DNA of 64,000 nucleotides, taken from NCBI GenBank assembly GCA_025594325.1, contig JANHCV010000005.1, positions 1,639,501 through 1,703,500 of the forward strand, written 5' to 3'. Made by a program: the position numbers and the translations under genes. Shown in pieces: positions 12,269-23,816 of this stretch. The first letter of the stretch is position 1. Every line of letters begins with the position of its first letter. The DNA is from Blastocladiella emersonii ATCC 22665 (lineage: Eukaryota; Blastocladiomycota; Blastocladiomycetes; Blastocladiales; Blastocladiaceae). The notes below the pieces were generated by a model, which had not been told where the DNA came from, did no database searches, and worked only from the letters and a program-made list of their open reading frames with translations.

Positions 12269-13444
12269 TCACAAAACCCTGACCCCACTCGCCCGCACCC
12301 CCGCCACAAACTCGTCCGTCCCCGCGTCGTCGTGCCACGCGACCAGCCGGACTGCCGGGTACGCCGCGATCAGCGTCGCGTTGAACCCGCGCTGCCACGC
12401 CGCGCCCGCGTTTCCCAACAGCATCACGGGCTTGCCGTTGGGGACCGACGCGAGCAAGGCGTCAAGATCCGGCGCATCACCGGGGACCGCGACCCAGTCA
12501 GCCCACACGTCGCCCGGGTACTCCCCGTTCGTGATCGACCACGCGACGGCCGCGTCAGGCGGGGACGTGTACCGCCGCACGGCCTCGACGCACCGGCGGA
12601 ACTCTGCCGTCGCCGCGACGGGCGCGAGGGGGACGAGGAGCACCGGGACCCCCGCGCGGTTGATCTCGCGCGCGAGGCGGCCGACCTGGTCCCACACCGC
12701 GGCCGTGGCCGTGACGTTGGGCGGTGACGGTTGGACCGCGAGCACGAGCGCGGCGCCGACCTGCGCGACCCGCGCGACCGCAGACCGCAGATCGTCGCTC
12801 TCCCGCTGGCCGACGCCCGTCGCCGCGTCGAGCGCGAGCGGGTACACGAACGCCGCGGGCCGCAGCCGCGTGCGTTTCGCGAAGGCGAGCGGGGTGTCGG
12901 CGGCGGACCAGTTGAGCGCGATGCCGAGGAACGGCGGGCCGGTGAGAGGTGGGGTGAGGGAGAAGCGGTCCCGCGATGAGGGGGAAGAGGGGAACAACAG
13001 GGACCGTAGCCCGCGCACGTCGTACAGGACCAGGTTGACGAGGACCGTCGCGGCGACGAGGAGCAGGATCGACGCGTAGAAGGCGAGCTGGCGGCCGAGT
13101 TGCGCGTGTCGTTCGTCCGCTGCCGGTGGTGGTGGGATGAAGGACGACGACGACGACGAGGAGAAGGTCTCGCTGCTGATGGTGCGGTGCCGGACCAGCG
13201 GCTTGACGCTCAGCGATCCGGCGAGGTGGTAGAACTCGGACTCGCACGAGGACGAGCAGTGCGACAGGTCGATCTCAATCACATCCTCGCCGCGCTGCCA
13301 GACACATGAGTCTTGCGCGAGCGACCGCACGGTCGAGGTGCGCGAGTGGTCACCGGACTGCGGCGGCGAAGCGAGCGAGTCGAGCGACCGCGATGGCCGC
13401 GCCGTGAAGGGCTGCACGCGCGGGGGTGGGTATAGCTGCTGCAT
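12269..13444 (-). CDS. Type II membrane protein with GH26-like TIM-barrel domain, probably inactive
   Basis: A single-exon ORF of 391 aa from the ATG at 13444. Residues 1-118 are a Ser/Pro-rich cytosolic tail. One transmembrane helix (~120-140, AFYASILLLVAATVLVNLVL) follows, then a ~250-residue lumenal or extracellular domain. That domain has the beta/alpha rhythm of family 26 glycoside hydrolases: FLGIALNWSAAD, VWDQVGRLAREINRAGVPVLLV, EYPGDVWADWVAV, KPVMLLGNAGAAWQRGF and AYPAVRLVAWHDD. In GH26 enzymes the equivalents include an acid/base Glu and a nucleophile Glu in a KPVM(L)AE-type strand; here that strand reads KPVMLLGNAG, with no Glu. The fold assignment is by motif reading only. A cell-wall-binding or sensor role is possible. 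Confidence 0.55.
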   Translation of the reverse strand: MQQLYPPPRVQPFTARPSRSLDSLASPPQSGDHSRTSTVRSLAQDSCVWQRGEDVIEIDLSHCSSSCESEFYHLAGSLSVKPLVRHRTISSETFSSSSSSSFIPPPPAADERHAQLGRQLAFYASILLLVAATVLVNLVLYDVRGLRSLLFPSSPSSRDRFSLTPPLTGPPFLGIALNWSAADTPLAFAKRTRLRPAAFVYPLALDAATGVGQRESDDLRSAVARVAQVGAALVLAVQPSPPNVTATAAVWDQVGRLAREINRAGVPVLLVPLAPVAATAEFRRCVEAVRRYTSPPDAAVAWSITNGEYPGDVWADWVAVPGDAPDLDALLASVPNGKPVMLLGNAGAAWQRGFNATLIAAYPAVRLVAWHDDAGTDEFVAGVRASGVRVL

Positions 13445-14054
13445 GGGAGGGTATCAGGTTGCGTGTGTGAGGGGAGAGGGCGGGGGCACGGCGGGCAGGC
13501 GCGCAGATGGGGCCAAGGTGGAGCATGGCGCAGCAGCAGCAACGGGGAGCGGAGCGCGTTGATTCGGGGTGCGGGGACCGCAATCGACGCGTTTTCGGGT
13601 TTGAGAGCTCACTGGTGGACGGACGAGGCATCCGAGGAACACTCATGGGCGAAGGTGGACGAGCGCCGTGATGCCCTCGATGATCGAGAACGGGGGCGTG
13701 TGTGCTTCCGCCGAATCAGGCATCCGAAGCCGGGCCGGGGCTCGCCGTGGGCAGAATTCGGCTTCGGAGGCATATTGCAGCAAGTACGACTGCACAGAGA
13801 AGCGGCGGGGAGACTTGTGGAAGGGAGGAAAGCGAGGGAGGGAGTCGAAGCTCGACTGCACGCGTGCGCGATCACGTTTCGGCGCAGGCCGCCTTCACAC
13901 ACGCGCGGACGGCCGCTTCCCCACCCCCCATCGCTCGCCCGCCTTCCCTCTCCCCCCTTGACCCTCAGCACAGCACACTCGCTCCATGCATCGCCCGACT
14001 CGCGGCAACCACTGAACGCACCCGCAAACCGACATCCCCGACCACCAACCCGCC
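13445..14054. other. Divergent intergenic region, no gene seen
   Basis: This 610-bp spacer lies between the GH26-like gene (leftward) and the kinase gene (rightward). Short overlapping frames exist on both strands but show no recognisable domain. It probably contains both promoters. The last ~120 bp before the kinase ATG are C-rich, like other leaders here. Confidence 0.3.
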
Positions 14055-16656
14055 ATGCCGCCCATCACCGACGGATCAGGCCTCGCGCCCTACTTCCTGC
14101 AGCTGCTGTGCTACGCCAAGTATGTCATTGAGCACCGCACCGGCGAGGTCGTCAGCCACAAGTGCGTTGCTCTCTCCCTTCTCTCTCGCCCTCTCAGACC
14201 GCACTCACGCACTCCCCCGCCACCTAGAACCCTCTCGGCGCCGTGGCGCAAGGACCACTGGGAACGCCTGATCCGCGACGGCCGCCAGCGCCTGGTGCAG
14301 CAGCTGCCCAACACGGCGTCCATTGACGCGTGGTTCGAGCTGTTCCGCACCTTCAAGCGCGAGCTCGGCGTCCGCAACGTCCCCGCCCGCGCCTACCCGA
14401 TCGCCGCGCCCCTGCGCTCCCGCCCGCTCGCCGACGAGGACCATTTTGACCGCGTCCTCCGCGCCCACCTCCGCGCCATGGCCGAGTCCGACGACGAGTA
14501 CCGCTCCGCGAGCGGCGAGGACGAGTTTGCCGAGTCCGAGACCAGCAGTGCCGCGTCCGCCGCCTCGTCGTCGCACCACACGGGACCGATCTATCTGTCG
14601 AGTGATAGCGAGGACGACGACGGCGGGGAGCGCGGGCCGATGACCCGGTCGCGCGCCGCCAAGCGCACTGGTACGCTCTTCCCGTCTCCCTTGTCCCGTC
14701 CGTCGCTGACTGACCCTTGACCAACGTCTAGTCGTCGCTTCGACCTACCGCAACCCGTCCACCCCCATCACCCGCACCTCCGCCACCGCCGCCCCGGCAG
14801 CCCCCGCCACCGCGCCTGCGCCGCGCACCACCACCACTGCCGCCGGGTCCCTCGCCGCCGCCAACGCCAACGGCAGCAAGTTCGTCATCTCGGTCGAGGT
14901 CGAGTCGCTGCGCGACAACCTCAAGTCCATGAAGGTCAAGCAAGCGCGCGGCGGCAGCGGCAGCGGGAGTAGTGGGAGTGGGAGCGGCGCCGACACCCCC
15001 TCCGCCGCTGCGGGCGCCGGCATCGTCCGCACGCCCAGTGCGCCGCTGCCGGGGAGCGCGCACAAGCTCGGCGGCAACGCTGGGTCGCCGTGGACCACCA
15101 CGCCCATCACCCCGCTCACGCCCGCGCAGTCGACCACCGCCTTCTTCCGGCCGCCGCCCGCGGCGCAGCGCCAGAACGCGCAGCAGCAGACCACGCCCAA
15201 CGCGTTCGGCGGCGCGGGCGTCGCCGTGGGGGTCGGGAACACGCCGCGCGCCGTCGGCGGGCTCGCGGGCGCTGCCGCCCCGAACGAGACGGGTTTCACC
15301 CCCATCGGCGACGTCGAGCTGCTCAAGCTCGTGGCGTCGGGCGGCCAGGCGTCCGTGTTCCTCGCGCGGCTGCCGCTCGACCACAACTCGCTCGTCATCG
15401 TCAAGGTCTTCTACAAGAAGCCGAGCGCGTACGAGGTCGCCGGGATGCGCGCCATGTCGCTGACCAACTACGCGATCCGGCTCATTGGCGAGTCCCGGAT
15501 TACGCGCAACCACCTGCTCCCGTTCGAGCGCGACATGCAGCGCGACGACGTGTCCATGGCCTCGTTCGAGTTCGACGCGCGCACCGGGTTCCTGACGGGC
15601 TGGTGCTACGAGCGGCTCCAGGGCGACCTCGAGCACTGTCTCCTCGACAAGAAGACGCCGATTGGGAACGCGATGAAGCAGCTCGTCGCGCTCCAGATCG
15701 CCTACTTTCTCCGCGGCGTGCACTCGTCCGGGTACATTTTCCGGGTACGGTTCGTGGCTTCGTGGGTGTGCGACCAAGGACTGACTCGGACTTTGTGCGT
15801 GGGTGTAGGATCTCAAGCCGTCCAACATCCTGCTCAACACCCAGCTGCACAACGTGCCACCACAGCAGGTCGTCCAGTACTTTGTACGTGTGCTCCTTCT
15901 CTCTCGGTCGATTTCCGTGGCGGCCGCGACTGACACGCTGCTCCGTTCGCGTAGTTGCAACACTACCCCGTCATCAAGGTCACCGACTTCGGCCTCGTCA
16001 CCATGGAAAAGGAGAGCAAGAAGACGCGGTCCGCCGGCACCATGGGCTACATGCCAGCGAGTACGTTCTCCACCCCCGCTCTCGCCGCGCGACCAACCCA
16101 ACTCACACCCACACCGCCCGCGCGCACAGACCAAATGTCGACCAACGACTACGACCGGTCGGTCGACGTGACCGCATACGCGATCACGCTCGCCGAGATC
16201 CTGGTCGAGGACCTGATGTTCGACATCAACGACCGCGACGAGGAGATCGAGGACGAGTTCAAGTCCCTGCGCGTCATCGACCGCATCACGGCCCGCTTCG
16301 CCCGGTACCGCCAGTACATCCCGTCGGCCCTCGCCGAGCTCATCTACGACACCCTGCGCGGCAACAACCGCAGCATCGAAACCTTCATCGCCGTCCTCGA
16401 GGCCTCGCTCAAGGGACTCGCCTTCGCGTTTGACGTCACCAAGTCCGACATGCAGCTCCTCAACCAGGGCATGGCCACGCCCGGACGCCCGATTCTGGTG
16501 AGCGAGAACGGCGCGCCGACGGCGGCCGCGGTCGCCGCGGCGAACGCGGCGAGTATGGGGGCCACCACGACGCCTGGCGTTGGGCGCGTCAAGGGACGGC
16601 CTATGTCGACGAACGCCGCGTTCGCGTCTGCCGGAACGTCGACGCGCCCGTGGTGA
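14055..16656 (+). CDS. Divergent eukaryotic protein kinase
   Basis: Six exons (14055..14161, 14228..14670, 14732..15744, 15809..15883, 15955..16060, 16130..16656) give 756 aa with all phases closed. The N-terminal ~100 residues are helical (APYFLQLLCYAKYVIEH, WRKDHWERLIRDGRQRL). A long Ser/Ala/Pro-rich linker follows, and the kinase domain lies at ~385-690. Visible motifs are a Gly loop (ASGGQASVFLAR), a beta-3 Lys (~408, LVIVKVFYKK), the catalytic loop YIFRDLKPSNILLN (Asp ~522), DFG (~557, KVTDFGLVT), and helix F (SVDVTAYAITLAEIL). The HRD His is Phe, and the APE motif is replaced by MPANQMS. Exon boundaries fall at the catalytic loop and the activation segment. The group is uncertain; the activation loop slightly recalls tyrosine-kinase-like families. 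Confidence 0.75.
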
Positions 16657-18709
16657 TGATGCGGGGGTGGGACTTGTATACTCTTCATTTGCACATGTGT
16701 CTCGAGACTGGTTGGGCCGAGCGGTCCGTGATGATAAACCCGTTTACTGGCAGCAGGTGGGTCGGCGAGGGCAGGGACGGAGGTCGGTGGCCGGTGGTCG
16801 CGAGGCGACGCGGCGAAGCGAGGTCGGAACGCGGCCGCGACTCTCCCTCCCTAGGACTCCGCCACACCACGCTAAACGAATGAAAGACCTCATGCAACAG
16901 GCTGCAGACCCGCAGGCGACAACGATCGTGCACCTTCCCCTGGAACTTGTTGTGAGCGTCGCGCAGCTTGCCGAGCCGCGGACCACTATGATTGCCGCGT
17001 CGTCGAGCTTTGCCGCAGCCGCGCATGACCCTCACCTTGGAATGCTATGGGCTTCACGTGTCGCTAGCCGCCTTGTAAAACGTTACCGTCTCGCGCCGTC
17101 TGGTCGTCCTGCGAAGCATGTCGCCAATATAATTCGGATCTGGGCCAGGCATTAGATTCAGAAAGCAACGACATGCAGTCCTATAATGCTCCACGTCGGC
17201 CAAGTGCACTTGTCAACGGCATTCTCGTGCACCTGGCCCAGTTCATCGGCCGGCACATCCGCAACGTCCGCATCGGCAAGGAGAGCGTTGACTGGCTTCA
17301 ACGCAGCCACCGCTGGAACCGGAGTCTTGAACTCGGCCAGAACAAGCTCCCCAAGGTTTACCGTCCGCTGTTCTCGTACTTGTGCCTCCTCGTCGACTCG
17401 TTTGTGCTGGGCCGGACCGACCTGACTTGGCACATGGTCGAAACGGCTCTCGGGTACTTTCCGCAGATCCTTGACGGAAGCTTGAAATTCTACCACTGGA
17501 ACCGCCTGCTCGGGCTTGTGCATAGGCGCCTTCCTCGACGGCATGCTTGCTTCACGGCGCCAAAGGGCTCGTGGCGTCTGCGCGATCTCCTTGGCTTCCT
17601 CGCGCTCGTGGCATTTGATCTCCCGATACTTGACGCGCTCTGCAGCGACCCTCGCCTCTGCCCTAACGTTCCCAAGATCATGCATGACCTTGCTCAACGA
17701 CCTTCGCTTCGCGAGCTACTTTCACGAAAAGTATCACTGCACTCGACCCGCACGCGGTTGCCACGGCTTTCGCGTGGATCCTCGACCACGGACCCAACTT
17801 GTCGCTCGCGACTCGCGTCCGATTCGTCGAGAGTGCATTCCAACGAGGCCACACCGTCTTTTTCGCGCTCGCGCGGCGCGTTCCTGACCAGGTCAAGGCC
17901 CGCTTCACGCCTGCACGCAGCGTGCGTGGCCGCTCGAAAATCGTGGATCGGGCTATTCTGAAGTGGTACAGGCGGCGCGTCAACGCTGAGGAGGTACAGA
18001 CAGCTGCTCAACTCGCTTGGAATCCTCAGCGACAAGGTGCGGGACAAGCTGGCCGAGCGGGCCGGCGGGCGTGGAGTCGAGCTTGGATCAGTTTCTGGGC
18101 AAGTCGACCGCGCTTGAATCCCGATCGCTGTGAAGCAGTCCTTGCATCTCGGAGCCCCTCTCGTCGCGTCGCGACACGGCCCGAGACTGGACTCATTTGT
18201 ACTGCTTCCTCCTCGATTCGGTTCCCCGGATTCGCTTTCTTGGCCCGTTGGCCGCATGTGCCTGCTTCCCGCTGAATTCGTGCCGCTTCACCGCTCTCGT
18301 TGACCGAAACGCTCTCAAAACTTCCTGTTCGTGACGTGACTTGCTTTCTGTGACCCTCAAGCGTCGTCTAAGCGTTTATGAGCACCGTTCCCCGCTCAGC
18401 TTGCACGGCTTTGCTCGACTTGCCGTTGCCCTCTTGTCAAGCCCGCAGAGCCAAGATACAGCGCTCAAGATTATGCGAACAGAGGAGTGTGGAGAAATCT
18501 TTCGAAATGCTCTGCTTGAAAGCTTCCCGCCCCTCGATCCGTATCTTTTCAAGCGGGTGAAACAGTATGCTAGGACACTTCCAGGCGTTCTTGTTTGCCT
18601 AAACTGCCCGCTTTCATCGCAGCAACCCCTTGCGAGAGACGCTGTCAGTTCCTTACGACGCGTTTCCCGCGCTTCCCAGCCTCTACCTCGCACCACAGTT
18701 CAAGTACAC

Positions 18710-18727
18710 GTGACCGCGTTGCGCCAC
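18710..18727 (+). repeat. 18-bp box GTGACCGCGTTGCGCCAC, copy 1
   Basis: An exact match to the sequence ~120 bp upstream of the start codons of family copies B (41054-41071) and C (54301-54318, inverted). Here it sits at the edge of the interruption inside decayed copy A. This suggests that the upstream region of another copy was inserted or recombined at this point. Confidence 0.6.
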
Positions 18728-18925
18728 AGTCACCGGACGCGTGCGACCCCGCCCGCGTCACGCGCGTCACGCGCACCGCGCCGATCTCCTTTGTCATCGC
18801 CGCGGACCGCCTCACCTCACCGAGCGACGCGTCGGCCCGCTCACATCGGACGACGCGCCTCCGCATCCCCTCTCTCTCTTGTTCCTTTGACCAGTTGCTA
18901 GTATTAGCCACCACATACAGACTGT

Positions 18926-19000
18926 TGTCCTCTCGTGAACCTCCTCACCGTCTTCTCTTGTGAACCTCTTCACCGCCCCCTCTTGTGAACCTCTTCACCG
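18926..19000. repeat. Short tandem repeat, ~25 bp x 3
   Basis: Three imperfect units share the core GTGAACCTCTTCACCG (first unit GTGAACCTCCTCACCG). They lie in the interruption within pseudogene copy A. The core is itself a near-palindrome (GTGAA...TTCAC), which may have favoured slippage. Confidence 0.7.
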
Positions 19001-19460
19001 CCTCGATCTTCATCTCCGCCAAGATCGCACGTCCATCGTGCCGAGCTTCCTCTCAGCCGAGTACGCTTCAACTACCACAGCTTGACGCCGTCTGTGCGCA
19101 CCTCCGCAACGTGGGTCTTTCCCTGAGCCAAAACTTGAGAACCAGGCCCGCTTCGTGCAAGATATCAAACAAGGCACTTGCGTGCTCATGCGACCCCGTT
19201 GCCTCGGCGCGTCACCTTGCGCAACTGGTTGCCACGGCCGTGCCCGAGGCGCTCTTAGATTCGCTTTTGAGGATTTCGTACACCAATGTCCTTTCAGCGT
19301 GCGAACTTTTGCCCAATGGATGCTTTGATGACGTGACCGATTCCGACAAACTTAACCGACTCGTGGTCGACCATAGGAGGATCAAGGCGAAGCGAGTAAT
19401 CGACGTTATGCGCCGGCTCGCCCCGAGCGTCTTTGCTCCCGCTCAAAGGGAATCAATCAA

Positions 19461-20026
19461 GGCGGAGCCTGCGGAGGCGTCTTATCGCTTGCCCATTCAA
19501 TGTTTTCGTTTTGTCAAGTTCCTCATTCCTATCGAATTTTTTTGTTTTCTGCTTGCACATCTTAACCTTCCAATTTCATGGTCTTCCTCGCCGTGCTGCG
19601 ATTGTCACACGGCGTGCACGTGCAGCGACAGTGAATGAAACCGCGTACGGCACGAAGCGGGTGGCTCAAATAGCTATATGGGCGGTTGGATGACGAGTGC
19701 TGAGTCGGAAGCGATGTCGCGTCCCGAGCCGCAAGGAAGCTTGGAAGCGAGGAAGCGAAGAAGCTCGAGAGCTAGGATGCGAGACGCGTTTCGATATCAC
19801 GTGAGCGATGCGAGACGCGTTTCGCCTTCAGTTCGGCTCGAGCCTCGCTCTCGGAGGGCCTGCCGCATGGTCCACTTTCTCGCCGCCCTTCCCAGCTGCG
19901 AACTTCCGTCTCATTCTCAGGTAAGAGCTTGCGTGTGGTCCGCTTGAAAAAAAAAAGAGCGGACGCAAGCCAGCTTCCGTCCCGCGTCAAAACCTGATGC
20001 ACCCAACAAACCACACTACGATTCAC
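19461..20026. other. Intergenic region with repeated ACGCGT box
   Basis: About 565 bp without a supportable gene between pseudogene copy A and the 3' end of topoisomerase III. It contains one of three identical 23-bp boxes (19781-19803), followed 7 bp later by a second GCGAGACGCGTTTCG. Purine-rich GAAGCGA repeats precede it. Confidence 0.35.
19781..19803 (+). repeat. 23-bp dispersed box (GAGACGCGTTTCG + ATATCACGTG), copy 1
   Basis: Identical to 38414-38436 and, inverted, to 33701-33723. It combines an ACGCGT hexamer (the MluI cell-cycle box bound by Swi6/Mbp1-type factors in fungi) with a CACGTG E-box. Downstream the sequence continues AGCGATGCGAGACGCGTTT, nearly as in the 38.4-kb copy. Confidence 0.65.
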
Positions 20027-22968
20027 TCACCACATCCCATACCCGCCGCCCGCGCCATACCCTTCGTCGCCGGCCGCACCGTACTCCTGCGTCGCGCCGT
20101 CCTCGCCGTACGAGATGAGCGGCGCGTTGACCGGCGCGTAGCCTCCGCCGCCAGAACCGCGTCCACCGCGCCCACGACCCCTACCTCGTCCACGGCTTCC
20201 ACCACGGCCTCGCCCTCGCCCGCCGCCGCGACTCGACCGCGACGAAGACGTCGCCTTGCCCGCGCGGCCTGAGTTGCGGCCGGTCCCGCCGCGTGAGCTG
20301 CCGCGTGTCGAGGAACGGTCGCGGTTCGATGACGACTGTTGTTGCTGCTGTTGTTCAATGGGCGGCCCGTCGTACCACTCGAAGAATCGGCACCGCGCGG
20401 CCTGGGTGTTGGCGGAGCACCCGTAGAACTGGCGGCCCTTGTTGGGCCCGTCCTTGGCCACGGTGAGCAGCGCGGCGGACACGTTGCACCCGCACAGCGG
20501 GACGGGCGGGGTCGAGGTGTCGTCGACCTAATTGCGGAGAGCGAGCGAGGTGTGAGTGAACGAAGGGCGAGGGTGATCGGGAGAGTGAGGGAACGGACCG
20601 TCGTGAACAGGTTGTAGTACCCGTCCGCGAGCTGTGACTGCTGCTGCTGCTGCGGCCCGCCATACCCGCCGCCGGGTGGGCGCGGGCGCGGCGGCTGGAA
20701 CGGTTGCTGGAAGTTGTTGCCCCCGCCGAAGCCTGTACCGCCGCCGAATCCAGGACCACCGCCGCCGCCAGGTGGAAGCCGAGGTGGACCACCGAACCCG
20801 CTGCCGCCGAACCCGGGACCGGGCGGGCGCGGCTGGAACCCACCACCGCCGCCGCCTGGTCCGCCCGGCGGTCGAGGCTGGAACCCGGCACCGCCGCCGC
20901 CCGGTCCGCCCGGCGGCCGTGGTGGTGGTCGTGGTGGTTGCTGCTGCGGTCGCACGGGCGGCGGGGGTCGAGGTCGCAGCTGCCCGCCTCCTCCACCACC
21001 CCCAAACCCTCCACCCCCGCCGCCCCCGCCACCTCCGCGCGGCGGCAAGTTCTGCGGCGCGCGGCCGAGCTGTTCGGCGAGCTTCTCCTCGATCTGGTAC
21101 GCGCGGACGACGGTTCGGCGGTAGACGGACTGGAACTCGCGGAGCGCGTCGGCGACGACGCGGTCGGGGTCAGCGACGCCGTTGCAGATAGCGACGAGGT
21201 TGGCCTCGAGGTGGGCGCGGAGGTGCGGTTTCGCGAGCGAGAGGGTGGTGACGGCGTCCATGCCCTCGACGAGGGCGATGCCGAGGGCCGAGGGGGCGAG
21301 GAGGACCGCGCCGCCACCGTTGCGCTTCTCGACGTAGTTGCGGTCGACGACCTTTTTGATATGCTCGTGGATCGTCGCGTCGGTGCCGATCCCGTTCGCG
21401 TCCATGAGCGTGATCAGGTCGGCCTCGGTGAGGAGCGACGGCGGCGAGGTCTCGCCCGCGACCATCTCGCACACGGCGGGCACGAACTGCTCGCCGGGCA
21501 CAAAGTCGGGGATCTCGGACTCGGACCACCGGTCGTACGGGTACACGTCGAGGTAGTTGCGGGCGTAGATGACGAGTCCCGACGCCGAGAAGTGCTCGCC
21601 GGCAATCGCGAGCGTGACCTTGGTCTCGCGGCCCTGGGCGTCGCGCGAGCACGCCGCGAGGAACCGTCGAGTGATGAGCTCGTAGACGCGGCGCTCTTCC
21701 CCTTGAAGGTGCGGCGCGGCGCGTGTCGGGTGCACGGGCGGGTGGGCCTTGTCGTTCTTGGGCCCGCGGCGCGGGCGCGCGAACCCGTCGCCGTGCAGGA
21801 GGTGTCCGGCGAACCCGCCCCACGCCGGGTCCCCCGCCTGCTGCTCGATGAGCGGGCGCAGGTCAAACGCGTCCTCGAACACGTTGGTCTCGGTACGTGG
21901 GTAGCTGACGAAGCCCTGCTGGTACAGGCGCTCGGCGACGGCCATGACGCGGTCCGACGACATGCGGAGGGACTTCACACCCATCTTCTGCAGGTCGACG
22001 GTGGCCATGGGTAAGGGCTTCCAGCGCGATTTGGGTTTCGCGTCGACGGCGGTCACGGTGGCGAGCGGGTTGGTCGCGCACAGCTCGAGCAGGACGAGGC
22101 ACAGGTGCTGGTCGAAGAGGCGGTCGCGCGCCCAGTGGAAGGTGCAGCGGACGGGCGGGTTGTTGGGAGTGGGCGGCGGGCGCTCAACAACAACAACGAT
22201 TTTCCAAAACGGCTCGGGCACGAAGCGCTGCAGGCGGCGGTACGCGTCGACGACAAACCCCAAAGTCGGGAACTGGCACGAGCCGTAGCTGAGGATCTGC
22301 TCCTGCAGGTCGGCGAAGCGGTTCTGGAAGCGCAGGGTGAGGAAGCGCGTCAGGGCGGCGCCGATCCGCAGGTCGAGCTCGGAGCGGGCGTCGACGGCGG
22401 CGGCGGCGCGCAGGTCGAGCTCGTGCAGGTTGGTCATGGCGGCGTGGATCTCGCGGTGCTGGATGACCGAGAACCGGGCGCGCTTGACGACGAGGTTCGG
22501 GTTGGCGCCGCGGCACGCGTTGGCGATCTCGAGGCCAATGTTCTCGCCCTCGCGGTCGCAGTCGGTCCAGATGACGAGCAGGTGCGCGGCGCGGGCCTCG
22601 ATTTCGAGGTTGGCGAGCACGTCCGTGTGGTCCGGGTTGACGGCCTTGACAACGGGCGCGTGGAACAGCTCCTCGGGCGGGCACGAGCGCCAGTTGCGGT
22701 TGCCGCCCGTGAAGTCGGTGCCCATTAGGTGGCCGAGGACGGACGTGACGACGACGCGCGCGTTGACGGTCGGCGCCGGGTTGCGCGCGCGCGCCCGCGC
22801 GGCCTGCGGGTTGACGAGGGCGAGCAGGGCGGCCGGCATGCGGTACGGGAACTCAAAGTTCTTGCAGTAGCGGTGGCGGCCGTTGCGCGTGCGCATGCCG
22901 CCGCCCGACAGGATCTCGGACACGGACTTGGCGATCGACGGCTTCTCGGCGACGCAGAGGATGTTCAT
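20027..22968 (-). CDS. TOP3: DNA topoisomerase III (type IA) with GRF zinc finger and RGG tail
   Basis: Exons 22968..20599 and 20527..20027 give 956 aa; the 71-nt intron is in phase 0. The N-terminal Toprim domain starts MNILCVAEKPSIAKSVSEIL, with the acidic pair in WTDCDREGENIG. The catalytic domain contains the active-site Tyr (~356) in GFVSYPRTETNVF, plus LTEADLITLMDANGIGTDAT and the PSALGIALVEGMD segment. After ~residue 640 comes a long Gly/Pro-rich low-complexity stretch. The second exon encodes a GRF-type zinc finger (CGCNVSAALLTV, KGRQFYGCS, CRFFEWYD) and an RGG/RGRG-rich tail, as in animal TOP3A. With RecQ helicase and RMI1 it dissolves double Holliday junctions. The RGG tail suggests RNA or ssDNA binding, as in TOP3B. 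The promoter side faces the PUF gene. Confidence 0.93.
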
Positions 22969-23816
22969 GGTTGTGTGTTCATGGCGTTTGCTGCTGCGTT
23001 GCGCTGACGAGGAGGAGAGAGGAGAGGAGCAGGAGTGGCGAACGCGGCGCGCGAGACAGCGAGGGACTCCTTCAGCAGCGATCGCGCGCGGTCACCTGGC
23101 GCGCACGCGGCGGGCATCGCGCCCATCGGGATACGCGCCATACGCGGATGGATGCTTGTGCGCCACGCGCGTGCGCCACACGCCCTTAAGCCGCGCTTAC
23201 GCTGCCGTGACCGCGATTAATTGGGCGGCGCCCACGCGCGTGCGCAAGTCGCGTCAAAGGAGTCGGGAGCGGAGTCGGGGTCGGAGAGCAGAGCTCGGGG
23301 CGTGCGCGTTCCCACGGTCGGTCTCGCGAGAATCCCCAGCCCGCGCTGTGCAGCCGTGGCCCACGCTCGCTCTCTCTCTCTCTCTCCCACCTGTCGTGTG
23401 AGACCGGAGCACGGAACATCGTGGACCCGCTCCCGCAACGTATCGAATTATTGAGACACCCGCCCGCTCTTGCACTTGCACACCGCACCCGCGCCCGCCA
23501 TCGCCATCGTCACGCTCGGCCCGCCCGCCGCCGTTTCTGCGCTGGTCGGCCTGCTTCGCTCCATCACCGCCCCTCTGCGACCCGCAAAGACGCCGTGAAG
23601 CGCTCCGTCGTCACTCGCGGCATTCCCGGCAGCTGCGCCCGCCTGCGCCCGCCGGCTGCATTCGTTGCACCTCCACCGACCTCGTCCCCTTCGCCGCCGA
23701 GCTACTCCGAGGTACATGCGCCCTGACCCGCCCGCACTTATCGCACTGGATCGCTCACGCCCGTCCCTCCCCCGCGTAGCCCCTGACCGCCCATCCGCGC
23801 GCTGCACACGCTGGGC
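22969..23816. promoter_or_regulatory. Divergent promoter region (TOP3 / RRM-PUF)
   Basis: An 848-bp spacer between two head-to-head genes. No ORF with recognisable coding character is seen. CT-repeat tracts (CTCTCTCTCTC near 23370) and a C-rich leader precede the PUF start codon. No exact copy of the 18- or 23-bp boxes was found here. Confidence 0.3.

Larger units (their letters stand above)
16880..19460 (+). pseudogene. Decayed member of the F-box-like 'PACSC' family (copy A)
   Basis: Begins with ATG at 16880 (MKDLMQQAADPQATT), then an F-box-like segment (VHLPLELVVSVAQLAEPRTTM, ending DPHLGMLWASR). A stop at ~17153 ends that frame. Homology to the intact copy at 54432 resumes in other frames. 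Examples are the segment around 17770-18000 (FAWILDHGPNLSL, VFFALARRVPDQV, AILKWYRR), matching IMIWVLENGALKL / VFFALLARVPELV / DLLEWLF. The 18410-18650 segment (ALLSSPQSQDTALKIM, VCLNCPLSSQQPLARDA) matches the downstream block, and 19170-19330 (ACSCDPVASARHLAQL) matches the C-terminal block. Multiple frameshifts and a ~350-bp interruption near 18710-19060 make it non-functional. It carries the family's 18-bp box internally, at 18710-18727. Confidence 0.7.

Noticed and set aside
20704-22014. Plus-strand frame opposite topoisomerase III
   Set aside because: Antisense frame with no motif; the minus strand has the active-site Tyr and zinc finger.
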